Assembly: GCF_905475395.1 (NCBI RefSeq)
Contig: NC_058339.1
Location: 80,008,520-80,072,519 of the forward strand
DNA length: 64,000 nt
Source of the DNA: Chrysoperla carnea
Taxonomy: Eukaryota > Arthropoda > Insecta > Neuroptera > Chrysopidae
Direction: 5' to 3'
A program made the translations under genes and the position numbers. Position 1 is the first letter of the stretch, and each line of letters begins with the position of its first letter. A model generated the notes under the pieces. The model had not been told where the DNA came from. It was given only the letters and a program-made list of their open reading frames with translations, and did no database searches. Below, one piece after another: positions 12,626 through 23,479 of this stretch.

Positions 12626-14073
12626 TTATTTAACGGCTTCAACAAAGCCTTCATAGCCTTTCATAAAATCAACTAACGCCTTTGCACAAAAACCTTTGCT
12701 TTTTGAGGGTTGGAGCTCAAGCAAACGACGGCCCTTACGTTGATATTCACCCATGCCAGAAATTGCTCTTTTCCTTTCATTATACTTTTTAATAAGGGCG
12801 ACGCAAGCTACAAGAATAATATTATGTTAAATACATCTGTTTATTTATTATTGCAAAACAAAAATGAAAATCTAACTTTCGAATGAAGCGATGTATTTCG
12901 GTGTCATTTCAGAACGGCTTGAAAATTGACTTAAGCAACTACCTTCGAAACTTTTTTCCGAAACACTCATTAAATTAAAGCACTCTTAAAAATTTTTTGA
13001 GACCACCTATAAATTTTCAGCTATGAATAAATAATACCCCCAATTTCCTGTTATTCTGATATGACTGTCAAAAACAACACTTGATTCGAACCTTAGTAGA
13101 AAATTACATACTTGAAGAAAAACAGCTCTTAAACGTGGCAATACTGGAATCGTCTATTTTTTCAATATCCGAATAATGCATACATTTATCTAAAAATAAA
13201 AAATGTCTTATCGGCCAATGGGTTTTAAATTTTATATGTTGCATTCAAATTACCAGCAATCGAACAAAATACAACTGGATCATCTTTTGAAAAAATTTTA
13301 TTGTAGAATTCTGTGCATTTGGGGCGATCTAAATCGATTTTAAAGAATATTTAAACTTAAAAAATACTGGAATTACACAACTTTACTTTGTTTCAACTAT
13401 TTTATCGGCAGATGTCTCCAAACTCCGATTTTGATATTGATTTAAAATGATGAATAGACCTTTTTCACATTTGTTTTCTCTTTTTTTTTTAAATGAAAAA
13501 AATTTTTTCCCCCGATTTTTTTGGAGCCATATGACCGAGAAAACAGACAATGAAAATCATTAAAATTCAAATTGGCGAAAACGATCCGGAAACACACTAT
13601 GCTACACGAAGGTTGGTTTGACGTCATTTAAACTTGATAATAATGATATATTAATGCGACTGTTGACACTGTTTTATTGTCATTGCTTGCCGAATTGACA
13701 TCACAGATCACGTGTGCGGAGGAGCAAAAAAAAATCGTTTCAAATTATTTCAAATATTGTGAATTTTTTACAATTTTTTTCATAGTTTTTTTATTGTTAA
13801 AAATACAGGCTTTACTCGACCTATATTTTCATAAAAAATTATCAAAAAGCATTTCCTCTTTTACATGGTAAAGGTCTATTGATTTTGATTATGATTTAAA
13901 CGTTATTTGGTCGAAAATCAACTAAATTATGTTCAAGAAAATCGACTCGGAAAACCCAAACATCAACATGCAAAACAATTTAATAAAAAAGTCTTACCAA
14001 AACATTTCGCATTACTAATTAACGACAATCCAAAGATAACAGAGGCAATTTTAAAAGCAAAAATTTGATTCAT
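12626..14073 (-). CDS. Gene A: small secreted six-cysteine protein, four exons
   Basis: Family not recognised; the function is unknown and secretion is inferred from the signal peptide. The exons, in transcription order, are 14073-13998, 13328-13254, 13189-13112 and 12807-12626, and they give a 136-residue protein. All introns are GT-AG and phase 1. Exon 1 encodes MNQIFAFKIASVIFG followed by a short hydrophobic run ending in NAKCF, a clear signal peptide, which fixes the start. The mature part has C1-X16-C2-X5-C3-X19-C4-X4-C5-X38-C6, the same framework as the five genes further along. The C5-C6 loop is the longest in the family, rich in Lys and Arg (RKGRRLLELQPSKSK), and the protein ends GFVEAVK. 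An AATAAA lies 34 nt after the stop. It is closest to gene B: both join a CF-ending signal exon to a second exon beginning DR. The exon structure is secure by sequence logic but has no transcript support here. Confidence 0.8.
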
Positions 14074-14719
14074 AGTGTTCTATAAAAGTCAAAGTGCTTA
14101 CTGACGCTGCAATAATCGAATTTATGATTGCAAAAAACGTCCAATCAAAATGTTACTAAGAAGAATATTAAAATATGTAATTGAAATATATGTAATATAT
14201 TTAAAAATTTTAATTAACTTTTGTGTGTTTGTTTGTTTATTTTTTTTCGACCCGTATTTAGCCCGAAAAATAGATTGATTGTAGCCCACTTCGATAATTT
14301 TATTTACGTTTTTTACAAAAAGTATCATTTAAAAGATTGTGATTTTAATGGAACTTTTTACCTAATCTTATAACCATTTAACTTGTCTTAAGGAACTGAA
14401 CTTTTTGCGGTTAAAATATTTTCCTCCATTAAACTTATTTTTTGAGTTACACGTACATGTTTACTAATATTAACACTTTATAGTCCAAGAATATAACAAT
14501 TTTTGGTCGAAGTAGCATGCTTTAGTTTTAAGGGTTGAGTGTTTTTGCCCTGTTTTGTATTGCATAATAACTAAAACATAATTAATGGAAATGTTTTTAG
14601 CCTTTTGAATAGCTTTCTCCACAAATATTTATCTACATCTATGAATATTGCTTAAGAATAATTTCGGACTCATAAAAAGGAACGATAAAAACAAACATAG
14701 AATCAAGGTTTAAATAAGT

Positions 14720-14725
14720 TTTATT
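14720..14725 (-). promoter_or_regulatory. Polyadenylation signal of gene B
   Basis: AATAAA on the minus strand, 22 nt past the TGA stop of gene B. Confidence 0.6.
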
Positions 14726-14746
14726 TACTACGCAAAACTATTGCAT

Positions 14747-16494
14747 TCAATAATATGAAAATGCAGGAGCAGTTTCTTCTTTCCAACCGGCGACGTGTTC
14801 ATGAGAAGAAGCATCATCTTCATCTGAATCACCATGATGTGTTACCCAATCTTCTAAAATATGAGCACAAAAATTTGCGCTAAATCCAGAACTGCTTGTA
14901 CGCCAGTAGAACCTTGCAGTTGGAGGATTAAGAATTTTTGAACAAGCTGCAAGCATTAAGTTGTGTTGAATAAACAGTATCTTAATTTGAGAGTTAACGA
15001 TTAAGCTGTAGAACGTGTAGAAAAGGGCAAAAGGAAAAACATGAATAATTCAAGAAATAATTGCTCCAAAAAAAAAAAAAGAATGACTGATGGCATCGAG
15101 ATATCTTGGTAATTATAATAATAACTAGCTATTTGATTTCGTGGTGGGGCAAAATTTGATCCCTTTCGGACCTAATCTTCTTTTAATCCGTCAGTATACA
15201 TTCCATGTTTTTGAGGAAAACTAAAGAAGAGGGGTGTCATAGCAACAAAATCACTGGATATAAAAAGCTTAATTGATAACAAGCCTTCAAACAGTTAGCC
15301 TCGAGCTTCGGGATACGGTTGTAAAAGTCTTTTTGGGTTGAAATTTATTGAAAATTTCTTGACACATAAAAATATCAGCGGTTTTGATAACACGTAATGT
15401 TGTCGATGACACACGAAGTATTAAGGCACGTTTAATTGTATATTGTACAAAAAGTGCGAAAATTCTCACGCGAACGGATTTAGAAATATGAATGAAGTAG
15501 TACTTTTACCAACCCAAGTGAGTAAGAGATTACCCGACAAATTTTAAAAACTTATTTTAGGAATTACTGTTTCCTTTTGGTCACTGTCAAGTAGCTAATT
15601 GTCTATTGACAGCAACTTAGCAGAAAAAAGAGTGGGAACAGAGTATAATAACATCCTTTTTCCGAAAATACTAAGTTTTTAGAAAAGAAAAGTCATTTAT
15701 GTACAGCTGTAGATTGCTGAAACCATGACACTGTACACCAGATTATATAAACTTACATACCCACGACATAACATTTGAAAAAGTCCTCGTACTGCTTTAC
15801 ATTATTTTCGGCGACACATGATTCTAAAAAAAAAAAAGAATTACAAAGAATGTGTCCATAACCGACAGCTAGACAAAGTCTCTACGAAAATTTCCATAGT
15901 CGGAGTCTCTTTCAGGTGGCTGGAAAATATTTAATTTATTTTTATTTTATTCGACAAGTTGAAAACTTAAACTTTCGAGATGTTGGGAGACGGATACCTA
16001 AGGTTGTTGAGTGTCGGACAACAAACGTTTGATGTTCATTTTTCATCTTCTTATCTAAAACCCATCTTCAATGAATATTCATCAATTTTATATTGATTCA
16101 AAATTTCTCAGACACCCTCAAAGCTGACTACGAAAATTTTTGTTGAAAAAAAAGTTGTTAGACAAGTGGCTCTAAACCTTTCCTTTGAGTTTAATTATTA
16201 CCAGTTAGTGAGCATAGCACATTTGCTTCCTCATTTTCAGGGTTAAATCCAAAATTCTTGTTGAAATTTTGTATGCATACTTCACGATCTAAAAATGAAA
16301 ACAGTGAATTATTAATAGAAAGTTTTGGGCTGTAAGTTTTTGCAACAACAGTAAATTGTTACAACATATCCGTCAGGTAAAAGCTCTGAAAAATAATTCA
16401 TTAAACAGCATAAAATCGTACCAAAACAGTTGACGCTAACAATTACCGCCAAGATGAAAAAGGCACGTAGAAATACTTGATTTATTTTTGTCAT
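14747..16494 (-). CDS. Gene B: small secreted six-cysteine protein with acidic tail
   Basis: Same unrecognised family as gene A; the next gene upstream in the array. Exons 16494-16422, 16288-16202, 15823-15761 and 14946-14747 give 140 residues. Introns are GT-AG and phase 1, and internal exons are 87 and 63 nt, both multiples of three. Exon 1 encodes MTKINQVFLRAFFILAVIVS then VNCF, a signal peptide. An in-frame ATG four codons upstream is an alternative start. Cysteines follow C1-X20-C2-X5-C3-X14-C4-X4-C5-X24-C6. After C6 the tail is acidic and His-rich (HHGDSDEDDASSHEH) and ends in two tyrosines. This is opposite in charge to the basic loop of gene A. AATAAA lies 22 nt after the TGA stop. 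The exon 1 frame stays open upstream through AT-rich DNA, which I read as 5' UTR. Confidence 0.8.
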
Positions 16495-17169
16495 ATTGAA
16501 GCTCATGAAAAATATTTTGAGACTAAGAAAAAATTTCTGCAAAATCGACTTTATAAACGAAATATATAGAATTAATTTGTATAAAATTTGTGATGAAATA
16601 TTTTTTAATAAAAGTTTTGTGATGAAATACACCAAATTATAAAAAAATAACAAATCTTACAACATATAACTTTTAGAAAGATCAGTTACTTATTAAATCA
16701 GCAAATTTAATTGTTTTCCTTGGTCAGTGCGTGGAGACTAGACAAAAAAAAAGTGCCCGACACCCACCGACCGACACTTTTTTTATAGTTTATTATCCTC
16801 AAATATTAATACCATTCTCAATGAGGCCGTGGGCTTAAGGTTAAGGTGCTCGATCATCATAGGGAAACTTGACGCATGTATTAACAAAATTCAAACTTCT
16901 GTAAATATCTCCTAAAGTTCTCAACTTAATAATATTACTTACATGACGGCAATTTATTCATCTTACATATTCAAATCGAATATGCCGTTTGAATTGCTCG
17001 GTTAAGAAGAACGAAGCACTTTTTTAAGAGTTGGGGGCAAATATTAGCAATGAAGGGCATTTAGCATTTAGTTTGCTGTTTGAATTAATGATTTATCTAA
17101 AACATAAAACTATATTAATCTTTATAATCATAAATTTATATCAGATAAAATATAAATATCGGGTAATCC
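16495..17169. other. Upstream flank of gene B, no further gene seen
   Basis: Includes a 40-bp hairpin at about 16743-16783 ('aaaaaaaaagtgcccgac' against 'gaccgacacttttttt'). No TATA box close to the gene B start. Confidence 0.4.
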
Positions 17170-17457
17170 TTTTTCAGTGGTATTACGGATGAATCCAGGC
17201 GGTAAACTCGGTTCTCTATCTATTTTTAAAAGCGGAAATGTAAATAGGGTTGCCAATTGCATTTACCGCAGCCGCAGAGTGATCAAAGTGCCTCTTTCAC
17301 CAGATATCGCAGACCCAACTTGCTTAAGTCCTTTCTGTAATACAATCTTTTCCGGCTTTTCCGGCGGTAATGCCGGTACAATCCATATATCCTTTTCAAA
17401 AAATAAATTACCGTTGGTAGGATTGACAGAGGTGCATCGTCTCATCGTGTGAACCAT
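17170..17457 (-). pseudogene. Pogo-like DDE transposase fragment (decayed)
   Basis: The minus-strand frame encodes a piece resembling the pogo/Tigger DDE superfamily core: KPEKIVLQKGLKQVGSAISG followed by ERGTLIT. It then continues in a shifted frame as AVNAIGNP, which corresponds to the usual 'AVNAIGN-PPMFIFPR' stretch. The shift and a TAG soon after show it is dead. The catalytic Asp of the N-V-D-E motif just upstream is not recognisable. GC content is clearly above its surroundings, as expected for a relatively young insertion. It lies between array genes B and C. The opposite strand is also open here but has no family resemblance, so I treat it as a shadow. Confidence 0.6.
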
Positions 17458-18929
17458 GGAAAGTTATGATTTTTTACCACGGTCGTTTATCATGTTCCAT
17501 GGTTTACTTGACGAATAACAGTGGTACAGGCAGAGAAAATTTCCATTGTGATATTTTAATGCATAGTTATGTAAAAAACACAATAATGTAAGTTTTGATC
17601 CTAGGTACTACACCCTCCCTTTTAATATATTTTGAACTAATTAAAATTTAATTAAATTAATAGCACGGCGCGATGAACGAGTACGACTGTTTTAGTATTA
17701 GTTTATTAAAATACATTCATCAAAGTTAAAATATATGAGATTATATATATTTATTATTTGGTTACATATCTATGTAACATCAGTTACATTATTTCACTCT
17801 ATTACAGCTAGATCGTTGAAAAAACTATTTTCCTAGGTGTCCAAGTAGCTTGCAAGCCTTTGCAGCTGTAATATGAAAATTTGAGATTAAGCTTTGTTTA
17901 CCCTCCATATCAAAAGTTATATGGTGCCTAATGATGATTTTGATCAAAAAGTTTCGGATACATAAAAAGATTTCGAAAAAAACAAAAAAAGTATTGTAAA
18001 TAAAATAATTTGCGGAAAAAGAGCAAAATTTTTTCCTCTTAAACTTTTTTTGTAACTGTGTTATTTTTCGAGTTATTTTACGATCAAGACAATTTTTTCG
18101 ATTTTATTGAAATTTTTTTTTTTCATTTCAATTGCAATTTTTCAAAAACTATTTATCCGAAACTATTAAAAATTTTTGAGCATATTGCCAGTACCTGAAT
18201 AAAGTAAATTGGAAAGCGGCAAGCATTAATTTTAGTTCCCGCAGTAAATTCAGCAGATTTTGTGCTGAATAAAACATAAAAAAAAAGGTACGAGAAACCT
18301 TCTTTTTATTATCCGTTAAAATGTGTTGAAACTTATTTCATCTTCAAAGTTTTTGATAGTACTTTTAAAAGTGCAGCTAGTTATCTTTTTTCAAAAAACG
18401 TCAAATTTTTCAGTTTTTTAACGGTAAATACTCCCAATTTCAAACGTAAATAACTCGGAATGTATTGACTTTTTGAAATATACTTAAATGACACTTTTAA
18501 CTTAGCGCTCTATTGATTTCCGTTTCAATATATGTTTTTCCACCCTTGAGAAAGGGTGGTTCCAAATTTCCAGGTCAATCGGAGCTATAGGAAAGAATTT
18601 AGAGGTTTTAGCATCGTTTAGTGACGTAATAACTACACCATTAAAATAGTGGGCTATGATCCATCATACATCGAACATTACAAATCATTGCTTATATACC
18701 GGTACAGGCGTTTCATAAAAATGTATATCATATCGTTAGCATGTTACATTGAAGCGTAACATACATTACATGAACATAAACAAAAAAATATTTGTTGATT
18801 TTGTTGAAAATTTTTAATGAACCAACAAGAGAGACTTGACACTTTTATATTAATTGAAATAATAAATATTTTAGTATTCACTAAATAAAATGAACGTCAT
18901 AAGATTAATATTTAGCCCCTGAATTAAAA
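17458..18929. other. Intergenic DNA between array genes B and C, no gene seen
   Basis: Typical insect repeat wording ('ttccaggtcaatcggagctatagg' in part, near 18570) suggests old transposon sequence. No exon of the six-cysteine family was found. Confidence 0.35.
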
Positions 18930-19165
18930 AAGGGAGTATTATAAGTTTGACCGCTCTGTGTGTGTGTCTCTGTGTGTTTGCTATCTGTGGCTTCGTAGCG
19001 CCTAAACGAATGAACCGATTTTAATTTTTTTGGTTTCGTTTGAAAGGTAATTTAACGGAGAGTGTTCTTAGCTATGTAAAGTGCTTAGAGTTCCATTCTC
19101 GGAAAAACTACAAAATTGGCGATGATCTTCAAAATTATTCAGTTTGGAAAAGGCATGACTTATAA
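18930..19165 (+). repeat. Dispersed repeat with TGTGTGTCTCTGTGTG stretch, copy 1
   Basis: Contains a GT-rich run followed by 'cttcgtagcgcctaaacg', 'aaccgattttaa' and 'ggagagtgttctta'. A diverged, shorter copy of the start lies at 19407-19495 ('catcgtagcccctaaacgg'), and a small piece ('ttaatggagagcgttctta') lies at 31063-31081. I recognise this style of sequence as a common non-coding insect interspersed repeat, but its class (SINE or LINE end) is not settled. Confidence 0.5.
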
Positions 19166-19406
19166 TTTTAACATATAAATAATTACTATGGAAATGAATG
19201 GTCAAATAATCCTGGCTCAATTCATTTTGAATAGTGAAATGTTAAAAAAATTAGGTAATTAAAACAATAATTCAAAACTCATCTCAAATATTTCAATTTC
19301 GATTAAAATATTTCCAAAAATTTGTTTAAAAAAAATGATAGCTCTCTAAGTATCCTATTCATCTCATCTGATGTCCTTGACCATCACTTTGATAATGATT
19401 TATGAA

Positions 19407-19495
19407 GGAGTGTTATAAGTTTAGAGTGTTTATCTGTGCGTCTGCTGTTTCTCAGTGGCATCGTAGCCCCTAAACGGTGGAATCGCCTTGATTGA
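19407..19495 (+). repeat. Dispersed repeat, partial copy 2
   Basis: Matches the head of the repeat at 18930-19165: 'gagtgttataagttt', a degraded GT run, then 'catcgtagcccctaaacgg'. The pair lies in the same orientation, about 470 bp apart. Confidence 0.4.
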
Positions 19496-21202
19496 GAACA
19501 TTTTATGGCTAAGTTTCCAAAAATAGGTATTACAATTTCACTTGTACTTTGCATTATATGACTTAAAACCGTTTTCTATATAAGTACTAAATAAGCTTTT
19601 CAAGTTAGTGCGATGCTTGTAGTACACATACTCAACTTTCCAGATAATTACATTAAAAAAAGAATTATTTTTATTAAATAATAGTGAAAATATGCATTCA
19701 TTATTTAATAATAAATATATATCAATAAATTATAATAACATTTAGTATGTAATTAAAAAATAATTAATACTAATAAATTGAAATAAAAATGAATTACAAT
19801 TAAAAAAATAAAATAAAATAAATAAAATACTCTATTTTTGTTTTTATTTAGCAATCCATACCTATTACAAAACTAAAATGTTGTTTTTGTATTTACAACA
19901 GGTTAATTAATTAATTAAAAACATGTTTAATTGGAATTATTGATTTTTTATACCTAGTGCATCAGAAAAATACTCTAGAAGGTGATAAGCTGAACAAAAA
20001 CAATAATTTTGGAAGAATATTTGTCCGGAAAAATGTCCTTCAAAGTTACAGGTGCTAGAACCAAATATATCAAATTCTTTGGGTTTTCGAAAAATTGGTT
20101 CGAACAACAGTTGTTAATATTTTTTAGAAAAATATTTTTGCCTTTTAAAATTTGACTCTATCTTTAACAGATTGTGAGTGATCCAGGAAAATTGGTATAC
20201 TATTCAAAAAAAAAAAAGAAAAAAAAAAGAATAACTAAATGTAACAACTCGTTCCGAGAAAACTTTTAAATAGCAAAAATGTTATTTATTAAAATACTAC
20301 CAACTTTTGTTCGAAACAATATTTCGAAAATAGAACAGATTTGGCAGAAATTCGATACGTTTTGTACATTTGTAACGCCTGTAGTTCTTAAAAAAGGCGT
20401 TTATGGATCATTTATTCTTATATACCCGGTATATTTTATTTTAAATATATTTTTATAAATTTATTTCGATGACATTTTTAACGATAACTATATATCGTTC
20501 TCTAAAAGAGCATCAGTTTAAACTTGAATTGGGATGAGTTCCCACACAAAGTGATAAACGACTGGTGACACCCTATAAGCTACTATCGATCGATATTTTC
20601 TATTAAACAGAACTAATAATTAAATCGCAAATCATAGATTTTTCAAGTATTCATAATAATATGATACATTTCGGTAATTAATCGCCTGTTGCTCGTCCTT
20701 CGTCACTCGTCGACTCGTCGCTTTGTACATGAGCTCATTTATTTGAACATTTTTTCAAACAAAATTTTCCATCACCCAAAACAAAATATAAACCCTAAAC
20801 AAAATTTTTTTTTAATTTAGAAAATTTTTGTAACCTCCCTTAAAAAAAAGTTTTCTGGTGCATATTTTATCCATTCGTTCAGGATTTTACTCGATACTCG
20901 ATATTAACTCAATCGTTAAATTAACTCGATTTTTTTATTTTTTGGATCAAAAATACTTTTTATAACAAGTTTTATCAAATTCTGTAAACAAAATTTTTGT
21001 AATTATCTCGATTTTTGCAAAAAATTGAAATATTTTTTTTTTGTCCGTTTTGTATAAAGACCGTTTTCTCGAGTAATATTGTAAAAAAAAAAAACTAAAA
21101 TCGGGTTTCTACGACAATTAGACTAGTAGTTTTTGAGATATAAACTTAATTCCATCTGGAAAATTGGGTGACAGATGGCTGCTTTCTTGATTATTTTGTA
21201 CC
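19496..21202. other. Intergenic DNA between array genes B and C, no gene seen
   Basis: Low-complexity A/T runs (19670-19830, 20205-20230) and no coding frame. 'cgtccttcgtcactcgtcg' near 20696 is a GC-richer patch without an open frame. Confidence 0.35.
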
Positions 21203-21787
21203 ATTATATTAGTCTAAGATCCCAATTAGGATCGACCTTCACCCATCTGTTCACCGAATGAAAGTTATTTTTTATAAAATATAAAATGTTAACAAATATC
21301 CCTGCAATGGCTTGCCTAAAAAAATGTGGTCAAGACTACTTTTAGTGAAAATATCAAGAGTAAAATTTTTTGAAATTTTTCACTGACTTACATATCTAAC
21401 GAATATTGATCTACTCGAAAGTAAAAGCCATAAAGAATATGCAGCAGCTATGCTGTCTGCCTCTTTTCGTTAACTATTTTCGCATTTATACAAGTTGTGA
21501 ATAGTAATTACGTTCATCTGTTAATTCATTGCCTCACATATATAAATAAAGATAATTTTATTGCAAATACGGTGCTATATGATTGTCTACAAAATATCAG
21601 TCAAAAAATAAAGTTTACAAGCTTTCCAAGTTTTGATATTTTTATTAAAAGTTGTCTGGACCATATTTTTTAGGGCAACCCACAACAGGGATATTTGTAA
21701 ATATTTTACATTTCATAAAAAATAACTTTCATTCGGTAAACAGATGGGTGAAGGTCGACCTTAATTCGGATCTTGTACTAATAATAT
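21203..21787. mobile_element. Non-autonomous DNA transposon with ~145-bp inverted repeats
   Basis: The left arm (21203-21355) and right arm (21642-21787) are inverted copies. The left reads 'gaccttcacccatctgttca' and the right 'aacagatgggtgaaggtcga', and both share 'aaatatccctg' / 'cagggatattt'. The 290-bp centre has no coding frame. Long inverted arms with no transposase make this a MITE-like derivative. The superfamily is not assigned because no clear target-site duplication was seen. Confidence 0.7.
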
Positions 21788-22626
21788 CTCTCGGACTGTC
21801 AAAACATTTATAACGATACCACAGTTGTTCAAATCAGTTCATACGTTTTTGATATATAATCGAACAATTAAAAGGCCAGTCATAGTCATATAAAACATAT
21901 GTATTCTCCGATAAAAAGGAAAATCATTTGGGGGCCCAAATCTGATTTTGTTACAATAGAATTATCTGATTCACAATAAAAATTGTTAAAATAATATTAA
22001 CTAAAAATAAATTTATCAGATAAATAAAAAATATTCCCCAAGTTTGTTTTTTTCCCGCATTTATTTTAATATTCAATGATGATTGGTATCTATTTCTTCT
22101 ACTCTGATTATCGATACCTAACAAATATATGACATACTCAAATATAATAACTGTCATAATATGTCAAAATAATATTCTTGATTCTTTTGTATAGAACTAT
22201 GTTTGTGAATTATTTATTTTTGAACTGATTTTTTAATGATCTTAAATAGGTTATCAATAAAAATAGAATATTATACAAACAAGTGAAAAAACCTGTCATT
22301 TGATAGTAAAAGTAGAAGTAGAAACGAATTGAATGCTTTTCTATTTGAATACGTACTAGACCAAATAAGGTGCTTACACAGCGGAATTAGTTCTTTTTGT
22401 ACACGAGCAAAGAAAAACTCTTTTGATTCGAGATCATATTATACTACTGAAAATGGATTCGTTATTTTTTCAGGAAGTTTTTATTTTCATCCTGAAATGT
22501 CAACTTAAAAATAAATATTCTACCCATTTGATTAGTTCTAAAATTAGAGCATAGAATAGGTGAGTTTTCAGGAGGAAAACAAAAAATTTAACATTTCTCT
22601 TTAATAGTACCCGATAAAGCAAATTT

Positions 22627-23055
22627 AAAGCATTGCCTGTCTCATGTCAGTTCCTTTGATTTTGAATTTAAGCCCCGCCAAACTGATATCCCGGAAGCCA
22701 TAATTGGGAACGAATTTTAGCACAATAGTGTCATTTTTTACAGATTCAAATTACAATCTGAATTTCATTTGATTGATTTAAAACATTGTCTGTCCATTGT
22801 CAGTTCATTTGATTTTTAATTTAGGCCCCGACAATCTGATATTTCGGTAGCCATAATTGGAAACGGAATTTAGCACAATATCATTTTTTACAAATTCAAA
22901 TCTAAATTTCATTGGGTTGATTTGAAAGCATTGTCTGTCCATTGTCAGTTATTTGATTTTGAATTTACGAGAGTAGTATTAAATAGCCAAACTGATACTT
23001 CGCGAACGGATTTTAGTACAATATTATCATTTTTTACAAATTTAAATTAGTGTAA
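22627..23055. repeat. Three-unit imperfect tandem repeat (~130-160 bp units)
   Basis: Units begin near 22627, 22788 and 22924. Each starts 'aagcattg/cctgtc..attgtcagtt', continues with 'tttgatttt.aattta' and 'ccataattgggaacg', and ends with 'tttagcacaata..tcattttttaca'. Unit 3 lacks the middle part. A short minisatellite upstream of gene C; no coding frame. Confidence 0.7.
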
Positions 23056-23363
23056 ATTTATATTTAAATTTTTTCCTAAATTTTTACGATTCTTAAAAAT
23101 AAGTTTTTGGAAAATGTAAACATTTTTTTGTTTTCAAATTTAATCAAACACAATTAAATAATTTTGTCCCAAAAATGCAGGGTGTATGGGCTTGGATTGA
23201 CCTCGTCAGCTTATTGTATTTTCTATTTAAACCCTTCTTTCGAGATTTGTAGTTTGGAACGAATATTATCTTGATAGTTTGTTTTCGACAGTGCATTTTT
23301 AAACTATTGCAATGATTGTCCTATCAACATTTGAAAATAAAATCGAAAAGAGACAAAAATGTA

Positions 23364-23369
23364 TTTATT
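23364..23369 (-). promoter_or_regulatory. Polyadenylation signal of gene C
   Basis: AATAAA on the minus strand, 108 nt past the present stop of gene C but only 20 nt past the stop (23389-23391) of the shifted frame that seems to have been the older C-terminal tail. Confidence 0.55.
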
Positions 23370-23388
23370 TAATTAAGAAAAATTACAT

Positions 23389-23479
23389 TTAAGCACTAGT
23401 ACCATTGATTGCAGGTAGCCAAACTGATCCCACAGTATTACTCTGTGTATCAACGCCACATTTATCTTCGTCGGTATTA
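23389..23479 (-). pseudogene. Out-of-frame former C-terminal tail of gene C
   Basis: Immediately after the stop of gene C, the shifted minus-strand frame is open for about 30 codons. It includes acidic NTDEDK, a cysteine and a tryptophan (VGSVWLP), and ends in TAA 20 nt before an AATAAA. Genes A and B have 34 and 22 nt between stop and AATAAA, so this fits an ancestral stop. The composition also parallels the DSDEDD..VAGW tail of gene B. Confidence 0.45.

Noticed and set aside
17177-17452. 91-codon plus-strand frame
   Set aside because: The opposite strand carries recognisable pogo-like transposase motifs, so this frame is its shadow.
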